From Bufo bufo (Eukaryota > Chordata > Amphibia > Anura > Bufonidae): a DNA stretch of 64,000 nucleotides. A model generated the notes under the pieces. The model saw nothing but the letters and a program-made list of their open reading frames with translations. It made no database searches and was not told where the DNA came from. Position 1 is the stretch's first letter. The number at the start of each line of letters is the position of its first letter. The position numbers and the translations under genes are program-made. This document shows, piece by piece, positions 11,201 to 21,932 of the stretch. The stretch covers positions 193,016,559 through 193,080,558 of the forward strand of contig NC_053391.1 of assembly GCF_905171765.1 (NCBI RefSeq), given 5' to 3'.

Positions 11201-11509
11201 TAGATTCAAGCCACTTTGAGACTGGAAGAAGCACCAAGATCGAACCATAGGTGGCCATATTTAATTTTTACATTACTTTATTTGCCAGCGTTCATTTGGA
11301 GTTTTCCGGAAATAAATAACTATCAACTGAAGTCCCCTAGCCTGCTTTGCCTATTGAAAGATACATACATAGATGACCAGGTTCATGCCCAGCCGGAATT
11401 AGGCAAGACAGAGATTGGAAGATAGAGGAGTGGAAGAAAGTAAGTATGAATCTTTTAATAGGTGAGGAAGGCTAGGGGCCTTTAGTTAATAGTAAATTAT
11501 TCCCAGAAA
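11201..11509. other. Unassigned DNA
   Basis: I see nothing identifiable between the mariner foldback and the next dispersed repeat. Confidence 0.4.
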
Positions 11510-11860
11510 CCCCATTTTCTTTTATAAAAATTACCTATCCAGCGCATAAGTCATCAACATCCGATTGTTTGATGTGGCAGGGAGCTTGTATGAGTGCTTT
11601 GGATTCTTCACAGTATACCAAGCATAGAGCAGTACACTGTATAGCAGCTATACTTGGTATTGCAGCCGAGTCTCATTCACTTGAATGGGAGTGAGCCGCA
11701 GAAAGGTCATGTGGTCGATGGCTATGGTTGCAGATCTCTTCCAAGTCCCACAGTCCCATCAAACAGCTGATTGGCTGAAGTGCCAGGAGATGGATCCCCC
11801 ATGATTTGATATTGATGACCTATCCAAAGGATGGATTAAAATCCTGTAAACCATTTCAAA
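11510..11860. repeat. Dispersed anuran repeat, copy 1
   Basis: Landmarks are ACCAAGCATAGAGCAGTACA, a short CATTCACTTGAATGGGAG segment, and a right side reading ATTGATGACCTATCC. The same succession occurs at 35640-36425, and the GATGACCTATCC end recurs at 56460-57270. The ends are roughly inverse of each other, suggesting an old nonautonomous DNA element. Confidence 0.55.
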
Positions 11861-12290
11861 ATTAAAAAGCTTTTTTTAGCCAAATGGTTAGCAAAATATT
11901 AGTAAGTTATTTTGTTAAAAAGAATCCTAAGTTATTGCACGGTCTTCTGGCACTTAGTTATTACTAGCCAATCTAATAGAGGGTGTTTGATATATGGCTG
12001 CTCTAGTCTACTTATAGTAGAAATGCCTCATAAATTATATATTTCAGGTGTTATGTGAGAACAGTCCCGTTGAAACTTAGTGACAAAATGCAAGTGCAGT
12101 AACACAGTAACGCCTCAGACATTTGCTTGCTATATTTACCTTGCAGTAGGCTATTCGCTGTGACTGCTGGCTGTTCGGATGGGCTGTTACACATTTGTAA
12201 TTTTAGCAAACAGCACATTCCAGGTTAAATATGCTCATGTCACGAGGGATGGATGGATTGCAGTTTCTAAGCAAAGTTGCAAGTTTGTTA
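11861..12290. other. Unassigned DNA
   Basis: No recognisable gene, RNA or repeat boundary. Confidence 0.4.
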
Positions 12291-13072
12291 GATTTTTATT
12301 GAAAAAAAAAAAGTAACAGTCAGCATGAGACATGGACATGGACCTCAGGCATGAGTATAAAAACACAAAGTAATTTTCAACTTTTTTGGAAAAACTATTA
12401 TGATAAATACGAGTCCAGCGAGTAAAGATACAATCTAAATCAGGTTCAGTAGAAAAACACCTAGATCCAGCAATTGTAATAACCCTTAAAACTGATAAGG
12501 TTTAATTAAATTCCTTAAAAATAGGACACACGGAACAAAAATCACTGAGATAGTCTCAGATAAATCTACCGCAGGCAGCTATATAGATATATACTGACAG
12601 GTGGGGGAAAGCTGTCCCTATATTCTCACCCTAGTCTCGTGCTCAGCCCAGGGACGACCCCTAAAGGTGGGGACTCCCTGTCATCGAACCTGGACTCACA
12701 CAGTCCTAACTCAACCCTAGCAATGAAATAGTGGTAGAGGGTAGAATAGGTGCCTGTCGGTAAAAAACAGAAAATGAGAAAAACACTGTACATATACACT
12801 CCCCTATAGACATAGGGTAAACTGATGGACTTTATATACAGCCCTAATGCTGCAAGGTTACAGTCAAAGGTACACAGTGCATCAAGGTATATGAATCACC
12901 CCAAACATAGAAGACATAAAGAGAACCCCAACGCGTTTACCCCACTATGTGGGATCATCAGGGGGTAGGTAAGATCAAATAGCTGATATCAAAGATAACG
13001 GATATCCATACTATAAGGTGATATCCGTAATTTGGGTGAGGACCACCAATATTGATAAATCAGTGTCCCTTA
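12290..13072 (-). mobile_element. Penelope-like element tail (tentative), minus strand
   Basis: Read on the minus strand, the region contains CCCCTGATGATCCCAC followed by GTAAACGCGTTGGGG, the signature also found at 48980-49020 and, decayed, at 7242-7275. I know this arrangement from the terminal repeats of Penelope-like retroelements, which carry hammerhead ribozyme motifs. No reverse transcriptase is present. The left limit is arbitrary; the right is cut by a Tc1 element at 13075. Confidence 0.45.
12929..12963 (-). ncRNA. Hammerhead-ribozyme-like core
   Basis: On the minus strand: an intact CTGATGA box (complement of 12955-12961), then a five-pair helix CCCAC/GTGGG with an ATA loop (12941-12953), then GTAAAC (12935-12940) in the place of the expected GAAAC, then GCG. 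The order and spacing fit a hammerhead core with one changed base. I did not find a convincing outer helix or cleavage triplet, so self-cleavage is unproven. Confidence 0.4.
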
Positions 13073-13074
13073 TA

Positions 13075-14722
13075 CAGTCAGGTCCATAAATATTGGACAT
13101 CAACACAATTCTAACATTTTTGGCTCTATACACCACCACAATAGATTTGAAATGAAACAAACAAGATGTGCTTTACCTGCAGACTGTCAGCTTTAATTTG
13201 AGGGTATTTACATCCAAATCAGGTGAACGGTGTAGGAATTACAACATTTTGCATATGTGCATCCCACTTGTTAAGGGACCAAAAGTAATGGGACAATTGT
13301 CTTCTCAGCTGTTCCATGGCCAGGTGTGTGTTATTCCCTCATTATCCCAATTACAATGAGCAGATAAAAGGTCCAGAGGTCATTTTCAGTCTGCTATTTG
13401 TATTTGGAATCTGTTGCTGTCAACTCTCAAGATGAGATCCAAAGAGCTGTCACTATCAGTGAAGCAAGCCATCATTAGGCTGAAAAAACACAACAAACCC
13501 ATCAGAGAGATAGCAAAAACATTAGGCCTGTCCAAAACAACTGTTTGGAACATTCTTAAAAAGAAGAAACGCACCTGTGAGCTCAGCAACACCAAAAGAC
13601 CCGGAAGACCACGGAAAACAACTGTGGTGGATGAGCGAAGAATTCTTTCCCTGGTGAAGAAAACACCCTTCACAACAGTTGTCCAGATCAAAAACACTCT
13701 CCAGGAGGTAGGTGTATGTGTGTCAAAGTCAACAATCAAGAGAAGACTTCACCAGAGTGAATACAGAGGGTTCACCACAAGATGTAAACCATTGGTGAGC
13801 CTCAAAAACAGGAAGGCCAGATTAGAGTTTGCCAAACGACATCTAAAAAAGCCTTCACAGTTCTGGAACAACATCCTATGGACAGATGAGACCAAGATCA
13901 ACTTGTACCAGAGTGATGGGAAGAGAAGAGTATGGAGAAGGAAAGGAACTGCTCATGATCCTAAGCATACCACCTCATCAGTGAAGCATGGTGGTGGTAG
14001 TGTCATGGCGTGGGCATGTATGGCTGCCAATGGAACTGGTTCTCTTGTATTTATTGATGATGTGACTGCTGACAAAAGCAGCAGGATGAATTCTGAAGTG
14101 TTTCGGGCAATATTATCTGCTCATATTCAGCCAAATGCTTCAGAACTCATTGGACGGCGCTTCACAGTGCAGATGGACAATAACCCAAAGCATACTGCAA
14201 AAGCAACCAAAGAGTTTTTTAAGGGAAAGAAGTGGAATGTTATGCAATGGCCAAGTCAATCACCTGACCTGAATCCGATTGAGCATGCATTTCACTTGCT
14301 GAAGACAAAACTGAAGGGAAAATGCCCCAAGAACAAGCAGGAACTGAAGACAGTTGCAGTAGAGGCCTTGCAGAGCGTCAGCAGGGAGGAAACCCAGCGT
14401 CTGGTGATGTCTATGCGTTCCAGACTTCAGGCTGTAATTGACTGCAAAGGATTTGCAACCAAGTATTAAAAAGTGAAAGTTTGATTTATGATTATTTTTA
14501 TGTCCCATTACTTTTGGTTCCTTAACAAGTGGGAGGCACATATGCAAACTGTTGTAATTCCTGCACCGTTCACCTGATTTGGATGTAAATACCCTCAAAT
14601 TAAAGCTGACAGTCTGCAGGTAAAGCACATCTTGTTCGTTTCATTTCAAATCCATTGTGGTGGTGTAAAGAGCCAAATAAATTTGAATTGTGTTGATGTC
14701 CCAATATTTATGGACCTGACTG
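13075..14722 (+). mobile_element. Tc1-like element B, full length
   Basis: The ends are CAGTCAGGTCCATAAATATT and its inverse, flanked by TA (13073-13074 and 14723-14724). The inverted repeats are long, about 220 bp each (13075-13295 and 14505-14722), with small differences including one missing G near the left tip. It encodes a complete transposase. Together with element A it shows the family has moved repeatedly. This copy is the best candidate for recent activity in the window. Confidence 0.95.
13432..14469 (+). CDS. Tc1-like DD34E transposase, intact open frame
   Basis: 345 residues, near the usual 340 for Tc1 enzymes. Start ATG 13432 gives MRSKELSLSVKQAIIRL, matching the start of element A; the open frame extends six codons upstream but without an ATG. 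Domains: a first helix-turn-helix (about 1-50), a GRPRK AT-hook-like linker (58-62), a second helix-turn-helix (about 66-125), then the DDE domain with D152 (WTDETK), a GGG box (187-189), D249 (VQMDNNPKH) and E284 (NPIEHAF). Exactly 34 residues lie between the last two acidic residues. The enzyme would cut and join the element ends at TA sites in the nucleus. The usual DNDPKH motif reads DNNPKH here, so activity cannot be assumed. Expression would depend on the element's own 5' region or on host transcription. Confidence 0.95.
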   Translation: MRSKELSLSVKQAIIRLKKHNKPIREIAKTLGLSKTTVWNILKKKKRTCELSNTKRPGRPRKTTVVDERRILSLVKKTPFTTVVQIKNTLQEVGVCVSKSTIKRRLHQSEYRGFTTRCKPLVSLKNRKARLEFAKRHLKKPSQFWNNILWTDETKINLYQSDGKRRVWRRKGTAHDPKHTTSSVKHGGGSVMAWACMAANGTGSLVFIDDVTADKSSRMNSEVFRAILSAHIQPNASELIGRRFTVQMDNNPKHTAKATKEFFKGKKWNVMQWPSQSPDLNPIEHAFHLLKTKLKGKCPKNKQELKTVAVEALQSVSREETQRLVMSMRSRLQAVIDCKGFATKY

Positions 14723-14752
14723 TATATTCATCTTGATTATGAGGGGACCATC

Positions 14753-15007
14753 AAATGATAACGGGAGGAGAGCAATCTCAGTTGGACTGTACGCCGACCA
14801 TAGCGGAGGAGTCGGCATGCTCTACTCCACAGCCTGACAACTAACTGATATCTATTGTGGCTGATGCCTTCTGCGACTCATTTGGACACTCCCTTATATC
14901 TGTGGAGACTATGCTTTTATGGAAATGTGAATGTATGTAGCAACCACCTCCCTCCGCTATGGTCGGCGTACAGTCCAACTGAGATTGCTCTCCTCCTGTT
15001 ATCATTT
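14753..15007. repeat. Inverted repeat, about 56-bp arms, 142-bp loop
   Basis: The left arm (14753-14808) and right arm (14951-15007) pair along almost their full length and include ACGCCGACCATAGCGGAGG and its inverse. The loop has no recognised content. It may belong to the same retroelement-like region as 12290-13072, now split by Tc1 element B. Confidence 0.8.
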
Positions 15008-15011
15008 GAAC

Positions 15012-15200
15012 CTCACAGATGCCGCGTTCATCACTGATCGCGGCATCTGATATTAATATTGAGGGCTTTCAGAGGTAAATCCAGTAATTCTCACCTTATC
15101 CATTTGATCGCATACAGGCCGCCATCTTGATTGAAGACACCAAGCAAAATCTCAATTTGGTTTGAATTCCATTTCGGATGCTTCAATTTGCTCAACACAA
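15012..15200 (-). mobile_element. hAT MITE remnant
   Basis: Read on the minus strand it begins TGTTGAGCAAATTGAAG, then passes AAGATGGCGGCC and ends near GATGCCGCGATCAGTGATG. This parallels the MITE at 16777-17283, which has TAGTGTTGAGCGAAT, AAGATGGCCG and GATGCCGCGATCAGCATTG. The second end is missing. Confidence 0.5.
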
Positions 15201-15202
15201 GT

Positions 15203-15558
15203 GAAAAGCATGTAAGAGGGACATCAAGTTACTAGACAGCTAACTAATACCTAGCTCGTGACAATATAATAGGCATAAAGTAGGTTACACATTCCCCGAA
15301 GCACATTTGCAAAACTCTTCGGGTGAGTGAGGGACATTGGTATAGGCAGTGATCTTTCTAATTATACCGGTGTTGACTTCTTGTGTGCTATTTTGTATAA
15401 TAGTGGGTGCAGTACTGCTGGAAATACACAGTATATACGTCAGGTGTCATAGCGAACTATACTACAGAATGTGTATCCAACTTTATGTCTATTATCTTGT
15501 CACGGGCTAGGTATACTTTGGCTGTCTAGTAACCTGATGTCCCTCTTACATGCATTTT
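15203..15558. repeat. Inverted repeat, about 85-bp arms
   Basis: The left arm begins at about 15207 with CATGTAAGAGGGACATCA. The right arm ends at about 15553 with its inverse, TGATGTCCCTCTTACATG. Pairing continues inward for about 85 bp with scattered mismatches, leaving a spacer of about 190 bp. No transposase or target duplication was found. Confidence 0.75.
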
Positions 15559-15795
15559 ACCTATTTTGTGTGGATTCTTCTATGTATGACATTTTAAGAA
15601 TGATCAAAAAAACATTTTTAAGTGATTAAGTTACTCATTATTGGGCTATAACACATTTTTTCTATGATATTTTAAACCTAGCAATGGTTCATTAAGATGG
15701 TTGAATTGCTTCTCCAAAAGAAATGTTAATTTGTGTGAGTCTCCATTTGTAAGTGAAATCTAGAGGGAATCTAACATCGGAAACTAACAAATTAC
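15559..15795. other. Unassigned AT-rich DNA
   Basis: Nothing recognised between the inverted repeat and the TTAA element. Confidence 0.4.
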
Positions 15796-15799
15796 TTAA

Positions 15800-16122
15800 A
15801 GGAAATCTGTCAGCATGATTTTGGAGTATTATCTTCTGTAGGCAGATAAGATGTCCAGATTGCTATTTCATTTTCCTACTGTCCCCCGTTACCCAGCTGT
15901 CAGTGTTTAAAGCTGCACTGACATGCATTGTCAGGACTACTGTGCATGTGCACAAGTCTTCTTCATTATGTTACCACAGCACAGCAGTCCTGACTATGTC
16001 TTTCAGCGCTGCTTTGGGTGCTGACAGCAGGGGAACTAAAATGGCAATCTGGACTCCTTATGTGCAGTACTACTCATGTATGACTGGAGATAAAAGTTCA
16101 GAATCATGGTGACAGATTCCCT
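15800..16122. mobile_element. TTAA-flanked MITE
   Basis: The left end AGGAAATCTGTCAGCATGATT and right end AATCATGGTGACAGATTCCCT are imperfect inverted repeats. They are flanked by TTAA (15796-15799 and 16123-16126), the piggyBac target site. No coding capacity. A related pair of ends (GGAACCTGTCACC) bounds the element at 57277. Confidence 0.75.
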
Positions 16123-16187
16123 TTAAGTCATGTTTTTAGTATAAACATATATTTTTGGATTTTTTTTATCTTTCGTGGGACTATCTA

Positions 16188-16507
16188 CAGGTGAAACTCG
16201 AAAAATTCGAATATCGTGCAAAAGTCCATTTATTTTAGTAATGCAAATTAAAAGGAATTGCCTTAATGCAGCTTAAAATTAGAATTTTGTGAAAAGGTTC
16301 AATATTCTAGCAATGGGTACCTCAAAATGGAGGCTTTGGGGTTTCATAAACTATAAGCCATAATCATCCAAATTATAACAACTAAAGGCTTGAAATATCT
16401 TGCTTTGCATGTAATGAGTCTATCTCATATGTTAGTTTCACCTTTTAAGTTGCATTACTGAAATAAATGAACTTTGCACAATATTCAAATTTTTTGAGTT
16501 TCACCTG
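16188..16507. mobile_element. Short mariner-type MITE
   Basis: The ends CAGGTGAAACTCGAAAAATT and its inverse (ATTTTTTGAGTTTCACCTG) are flanked by TA (16186-16187 and 16508-16509). The inverted repeats extend about 60 bp with mismatches, and the 320-bp body is non-coding. The sequence is of a type widespread in vertebrates. Confidence 0.85.
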
Positions 16508-16776
16508 TATATTTAAAAAAAAAACATTTTGTAGCCAGTGGAGCATACATAATAGGCTGACTATTCTTGTCACTTTGTTTTGTAGATTTGGACGTAGTCA
16601 GCAGAGCCATCTCATTGTTATTAGCATGTAGGGGATTTAGTGACAGGTGAAAGCAATATTGTACTGCTGGAAGCCTTGATAAGACAGGATAAGGCAGGCC
16701 ATATACATTAAATAGCTGTTGGGCGAACACTCATTCAAAGAAAATCAACAAACCTAAAACACTGTAACACCATAAT

Positions 16777-17283
16777 TAGTGTTGAGCGAATCAAAGTTAA
16801 CTTTGATCCGAATTTCAGGAAAAATATGATTAGCCGCAAAGCCGAATTTCCTCGTACTTTATGGTAATGAATCGATTTTCCCTGAAATGGTGCTAATAAT
16901 AAAAAATAAATCATACTTACCCCATCAATTTGAGAGCAAAGAGGCCGCCATGGCCATTTTGCTTGAAGATCCTGTGTGAGATTTTGCGTTGGATCTTCAA
17001 GCAAGATGGCCGTGGCAGCCTCTTCGCGCTCAAATGGATGAGGTACGGTAAGTACAATTAAATTTTTTTTTTTAAGATCAACCCCTAAAATGCTTTAATA
17101 TTGATCCCAGATGCCGCGATCAGCATTGAACGCGACATTTGAGGGGTTCAATGACGGGGGACAGTGCAATCGCCATTCCTTGTCATTGCACCTGCTACCT
17201 ACAATAAAATGCGCTTTGTTAATTTTTTTATAAAATTCAGTGAAGCAGACAAATCGAATTTTTAAGAACTTCCCTCATCTCTA
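16777..17283. mobile_element. hAT MITE
   Basis: The left end is TAGTGTTGAGCGAATC and the right end TTCCCTCATCTCTA. The flanks ACCATAAT (16769-16776) and ATCATAAT (17284-17291) match at 7 of 8 bases. The interior has a partial hairpin around AAGATGGCCG and its inverse, and no coding frame. Its ends match those of the two long hAT elements, so they may share a transposase. Confidence 0.8.
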
Positions 17284-18283
17284 ATCATAATATTAGCTTT
17301 GCTATAAACAACATTTTCATTTATTCACGTAGAAAGGTTAGAAATGTATAATCACTGGAGGTTCTGAGCACTGAGACCCTCAGCAATCATACAACAGGGG
17401 TTCCTGAGTCCCTTGTGTGAATGCAGAAGTAGTACACCACTCTATCCCTTTCCATAGGATAACCCCTTATGGACCGGGCTCATTTTCACCTTAAGGACCA
17501 GGCCATTTTTTGCAAATCTGACCAGTGTAACTTAATGTGTGAATAACTTTAAAATGCTTTTACTTATCCAGGCCATTCTGAGACTGTTTTTTCATCACAT
17601 ATTGTACTTCATGACACTGGTAAAAAGAAGTAAAAATAATTCTTTTTTATTTATAAGACAATACCAAATTTACCAAAAATTTAGAAAAATTAGCAAATTT
17701 CCAAGTTTCAATTTCTCTACTTCTATAATACATAGTAATTAGGGATGAGCGAACCCGAACTGTATAGTTCGGGTTCGTACCGAATTTTGAGGTGTTCGTG
17801 ACACGGACCCGAACATTTACGTAAAAGTTCGGGTTCGGTGTTCGGCCCTTTCTTGGCGCTTTTTGAAAGGCTGCAAAGCAGCCAATCAACAAGCGTCATA
17901 CTACTTGCCCCAAGAGGCCATCACAGCCATGCCTACTATTGGCATGGCTGTGATTGGCCAGTGCAGCATGTGACCCAGCCTCTATTTAAGCTAGAGTCAC
18001 GTAGCGCCGCACGTCACTCTGCTCTGATCAGTGTAGGGATAGGATGCAGCTGCTGCTGTTAGGGCCAGATTAGGCAGGGATTTACTCATCAAAAACACTT
18101 AATAAAGTGATCGATCTACAGCTGTGTATCATTCAACTTTCTGGGGTGATCGGCGGCCATTTTGTGTCTTGTGGTGCGCCAGCACAAGCTGCCACCAAAT
18201 CCATTTAACCATCAATAGTGTGTTGTTGTTTTTTGCTATATCCTACATCAGTGGCTTGGCTGTGCTTGCTATTTTATTGAGGG

Positions 18284-18545
18284 GTGAAATACAATTGCCA
18301 AAATAGCAGTACCCTAAATCTGGTGTTTCAGCTGTGGCTAGCCAATTGTAATACTGTCTGCTGTCTGGCAAAGGATATATTTTTTTCTGGGGTGAAATTC
18401 AATTCCCAAAATAGCAATACCCTAAATCTGGTGTTCCAGCTGTGGCTGGACAAGTTTTCTAGTGTCTGTCAAAGCACAGTTTTTGTTCTGGGTTGAAATT
18501 CAATTCCCAAAATAGCAATTACCTAAATCAGTGGTTTCTGCTGTA
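18284..18545. repeat. 5' tandem repeat of hAT element 2
   Basis: About two and a half copies of a roughly 115-bp unit, each with GGGTGAAAT(A/T)CAATT(G/C)CCAAAATAGCA and CCTAAATCTGGTGTTYCAGCTGTGGCT. It occupies the same place, upstream of the gene, as the unrelated array of hAT element 1. Confidence 0.8.
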
Positions 18546-18877
18546 GCAGGCCAAGTTTAAATCTATCCATAAAAGGGTATATTACATTGAAGGTGCAAAT
18601 TCAAGTGCTGATAGGGTCATCCTCAATAACTTCACACGCTACCGTGCATCTCCAAGTGTAATTCTGTCCGTAAAGGGATACCCATCATCCAGGGCCTAAA
18701 TACTAGGCCTACAATTTATATTCAGCTAAATCTGTGGTTACTGCTGTGCCTGTATTAGTGTAATACGGTACCTAAATAGATAGCCAGATAGTGTTAGGTG
18801 CCTGTAAAAAAAGGCCTGAATTTGAATTCAATACATTGGGCCAAATAATTTTTTTCTTATTGTGGTGAACAGTAACA

Positions 18878-21827
18878 GTGAGGAAAACATCTAGTAAGGG
18901 ACGCGGACGTGGACATGGTCGTGGTGGTGTTAGTGGACCCTCTGGTGCTGGGAGAGGACGTGGTTGTTCTGCCACAGCCACACATCCTAGTGTACCAACT
19001 ACCTCAGGTCCCAGTAGACGCCAGAATTTACTGCGATATTTGGTGGGGCCCAATGCCGTTCTAAGGATGGTAAGGCCTGAGCAGGTACAGGCATTAGTCA
19101 CTTGGGTGGCCGACAGTGGATCCAGCACGTTCAAATTATTTCCCACCCAGTCTTCTGCAGAAAGCGCACAGATGGCGCCTGAAAACCAAGCCCATCAGTC
19201 TGTCACATCACCCCCATGCATATCAGGGAAACTGTCTGAGCCTCAACTTATGCAGCAGTCTCTTATGCTGTTTAAAGACTCTGCTGGCAGGGTTTCCCAA
19301 GGGCATCCACCTAGCCCTTCCCCAGCGGTGGAAGACATAGAATGCACTGACGCACAACCACTTATGTTTCCTGATAATGAGGACATGGGAATACCACCTC
19401 AGCACGTCTCTGATGATGATGAAACACAGGTGCCAACTGCTGCGTCTTTCTGCAGTGTGCAGACTGAACAGGAGGTCAGGGAGGAAGACTAGGTGGAAGA
19501 CGATGCAGGGGACGATGAGGTCCTAGACCCCACATGGAATGAAGGTCGGGCCACTGACTTTCAGAGTTCAGAGGAAGAGGCAGTGGTGAGACCGAGCCAA
19601 CAGCGTAGCAAAAGAGGGAGCAGTGGGCAAAAGCAGAACACCCGCCGCCAAGAGAGTTCGCCTGCTACTGGCCACCGCCACCTGGGATCAAGCACGGCAA
19701 AGGCAGCTTCAAGGAGTTCCCTGGCGTGGCAGTTCTTCAAACAATCTGCTGACGACAAGACCCGAGTGGTTTGCACGCTGTGCCATCAGAGCCTGAAGCG
19801 AGGCATTAACGTTCTGAACCTTAGCACAACCTGCATGACCAGGCATCTGCATGCAAAGCATGAACTGCAGTGGAGTAAACACCTTAAAAACAAGGAACTC
19901 ACTCAGGCTCCCCCTGCTACCTCTTCTGCTGCTGCCTCGGCCTCTTCCTCCGCCTCTGGAGGAACGTTGGCACCTGCCGCCCAGCAAACAGAGGATGTAC
20001 CACCAACACCACCACCTCCGTCACCAAGCATCTCAACCATGTCACACGGCAGCGTTCAGCTCTCCATCTCACAAACATTTGAGAGAAAGCGTAAATTCCC
20101 ACCTAGCCACCCTCGATCCCTGGCCCTGAATGCCAGCATTTCTAAACTACTGGCCTATGAAATGCTGTCATTCAGGCTGGTGGACACAGACAGCTTCAAA
20201 CAGCTCATGTCGCTTGCTGTCCCACAGTATGTTGTTCCCAGCGCCACTACTTTTCCAAGAGAGCCGTGCCTTCCCTGCACAACCAAGTATCCGATAAAAT
20301 CAAGTGTGCACTGCGCAACGCCATCTGTGGCAAGGTCCACCTAACCACAGATACGTGGACCAGTAAGCACGGCCAGGGATGCTATATCTCCCTAACTGCA
20401 CACTGGGTAAATGTAGTGGCGGCTGGGCCCCAGGCGGAAAGAGCTCTTTGGCGCACGTCCTTCCGCGCCAAGGATCGCAGGGCGACATTCTTTGCCTCCT
20501 GTAGCCTCCTCCTCCTACTCTGCTTCCTCCTCCTCCTCTTCTTCCACCTGCTCATCCAGTCAGCCACACACCTTCACCACCAACTTCAGCACAGCCCGGG
20601 GTAAACGTCAGCAGGCCATTCTGAAACTCATATGTTTGGGGGACAGGCCCCACACCGCGCAGAAGTTGTGGCGGGGTATTGAACAACAGACGGACGAGTG
20701 GTTGCTGCCGGTGACCCTCAAGCCCGGCCTGGTGGTGTGCGATAATGGGTGAAATCTCATTGCAGCTCTGGGACTAGCCGGTTTGACGCACATCCCTTGC
20801 CTGGCGCATGTGCTGAATTTGGTGGTGCAGAAGTTCAATCACAACTACCTCGACATGTCAGAGCTGCTGCATAAAGTGCGGGCCATCTGTGCGTACTTCC
20901 AGCGTTCACATCCTGCCGCTGCTCGCCTGTCTGCACTACAGCGTAACTTCGGCCTTCCCGCTCACCACCTCATATGCGACATGCCCACCAGGTGGAACTC
21001 CACCTGGCACATGCTGGACAGACTGTGCGAGCAGCAGCAGGCCATAGTGGAGTTTCAGCTGCAGCACGCACGGGTCAGTCGCACTGCGGCACAGCACCAC
21101 TTCACTACTAATGACTGGGCCTCCATGCGAGACCTGTGTGCCCTGTTGCGCTGTTTCGAGTACTCCACCAACATGGCCAGTGGCGATGACGCCGTTATCA
21201 GCGTTACAATACCACTTCTATGTCTCCTTGAGAAAACACTTAGGGCGATGATGGAAGAGGAGGTGGCCGAGGAGGAGGAGGAGGAGGAAGAAGAGGGGTC
21301 ATTTTTAGCACTTTCAGGCCAGTCTCTTAGAAGTGACTCAGAGGGAGGTTTTTTGCAACAGCAGAGGCCAGGTACAAATGTGGCCAGACAGGGCCCACTA
21401 CTGGAGGACGAGGAGGAGGTGGAGGAGGTGGATGAAGCATGTTCACAGCGGGGTGGCACCCAACGCAGCTCGGGCCCATCACTGGTGGGTTAGCATGGCA
21501 GAGATGTGGAAAAGTTTTGTCACCACGCCACAGCTAACTGCACCACCACCTGATACGGAACGTGTTAGCAGGAGGCAGCATTTCACTAACATGGTGGAAC
21601 AGTACGTGTGCACACCCCTCCACGTACTGACTGATGATTCGGCCCCATTCAACTTCTGGGTCTCCAAATTGTCCACGTGGCCAGAGCTAGCCTTTTATGC
21701 CTTGGAGGTGCTGGCCTGCCCGGCGGCCAGCGTTTTGTCTGAACGTGTATTCAGCACAGCAGGGGGCGTCATAAAAATGAACCAGGCATGGATCCCACAG
21801 GACCTGTCCATCCCTTGTGCAGATTAG
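18878..21827 (+). pseudogene. hAT transposase with zinc-finger BED, inactivated
   Basis: The N-terminus is Arg/Gly-rich (KGRGRGHGRGG, GAGRGRG), followed by an acidic segment. Then comes a BED-type zinc finger (WQFFKQSADDKTRVVCTLCH ending TRHLHAKH, 19725-19860). The catalytic region follows with TTDTWTSKHGQGCYISLTAHW (20340-20406), LVVCDNG (20728-20750), CLAHVLNLVVQKF (about 20800) and MPTRWNSTWHMLDRL (20980). A poly-Glu tract lies at 21265-21297. The C-terminal dimerisation block is LACPAASVLSERVFSTAGG (21710-21770). Lesions: an in-frame TAG at 19490, a frameshift near 20235, another between about 20410 and 20492, TGA at 20751 and a frameshift between 21333 and 21490. The LDPRYK block expected before the C-terminus is not seen. 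The listed start is a GTG, so the true first exon or ATG is unknown. Confidence 0.9.
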
Positions 21828-21932
21828 ACATTTATAACTACATCCCCTTAACAATATATTCTTGTACTCCAGGGTACTTCATTCAATCCTCTTTTTTTTA
21901 ATTTTACCATTATATTGCGGGGCAACCCAAAG

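Noticed and set aside
13386..13739. Minus-strand 117-residue open frame
   Set aside because: It is antisense to the N-terminal part of the intact Tc1 transposase.
21055..21459. Poly-Ser minus-strand frame
   Set aside because: It is antisense to the poly-Glu part of the hAT transposase.
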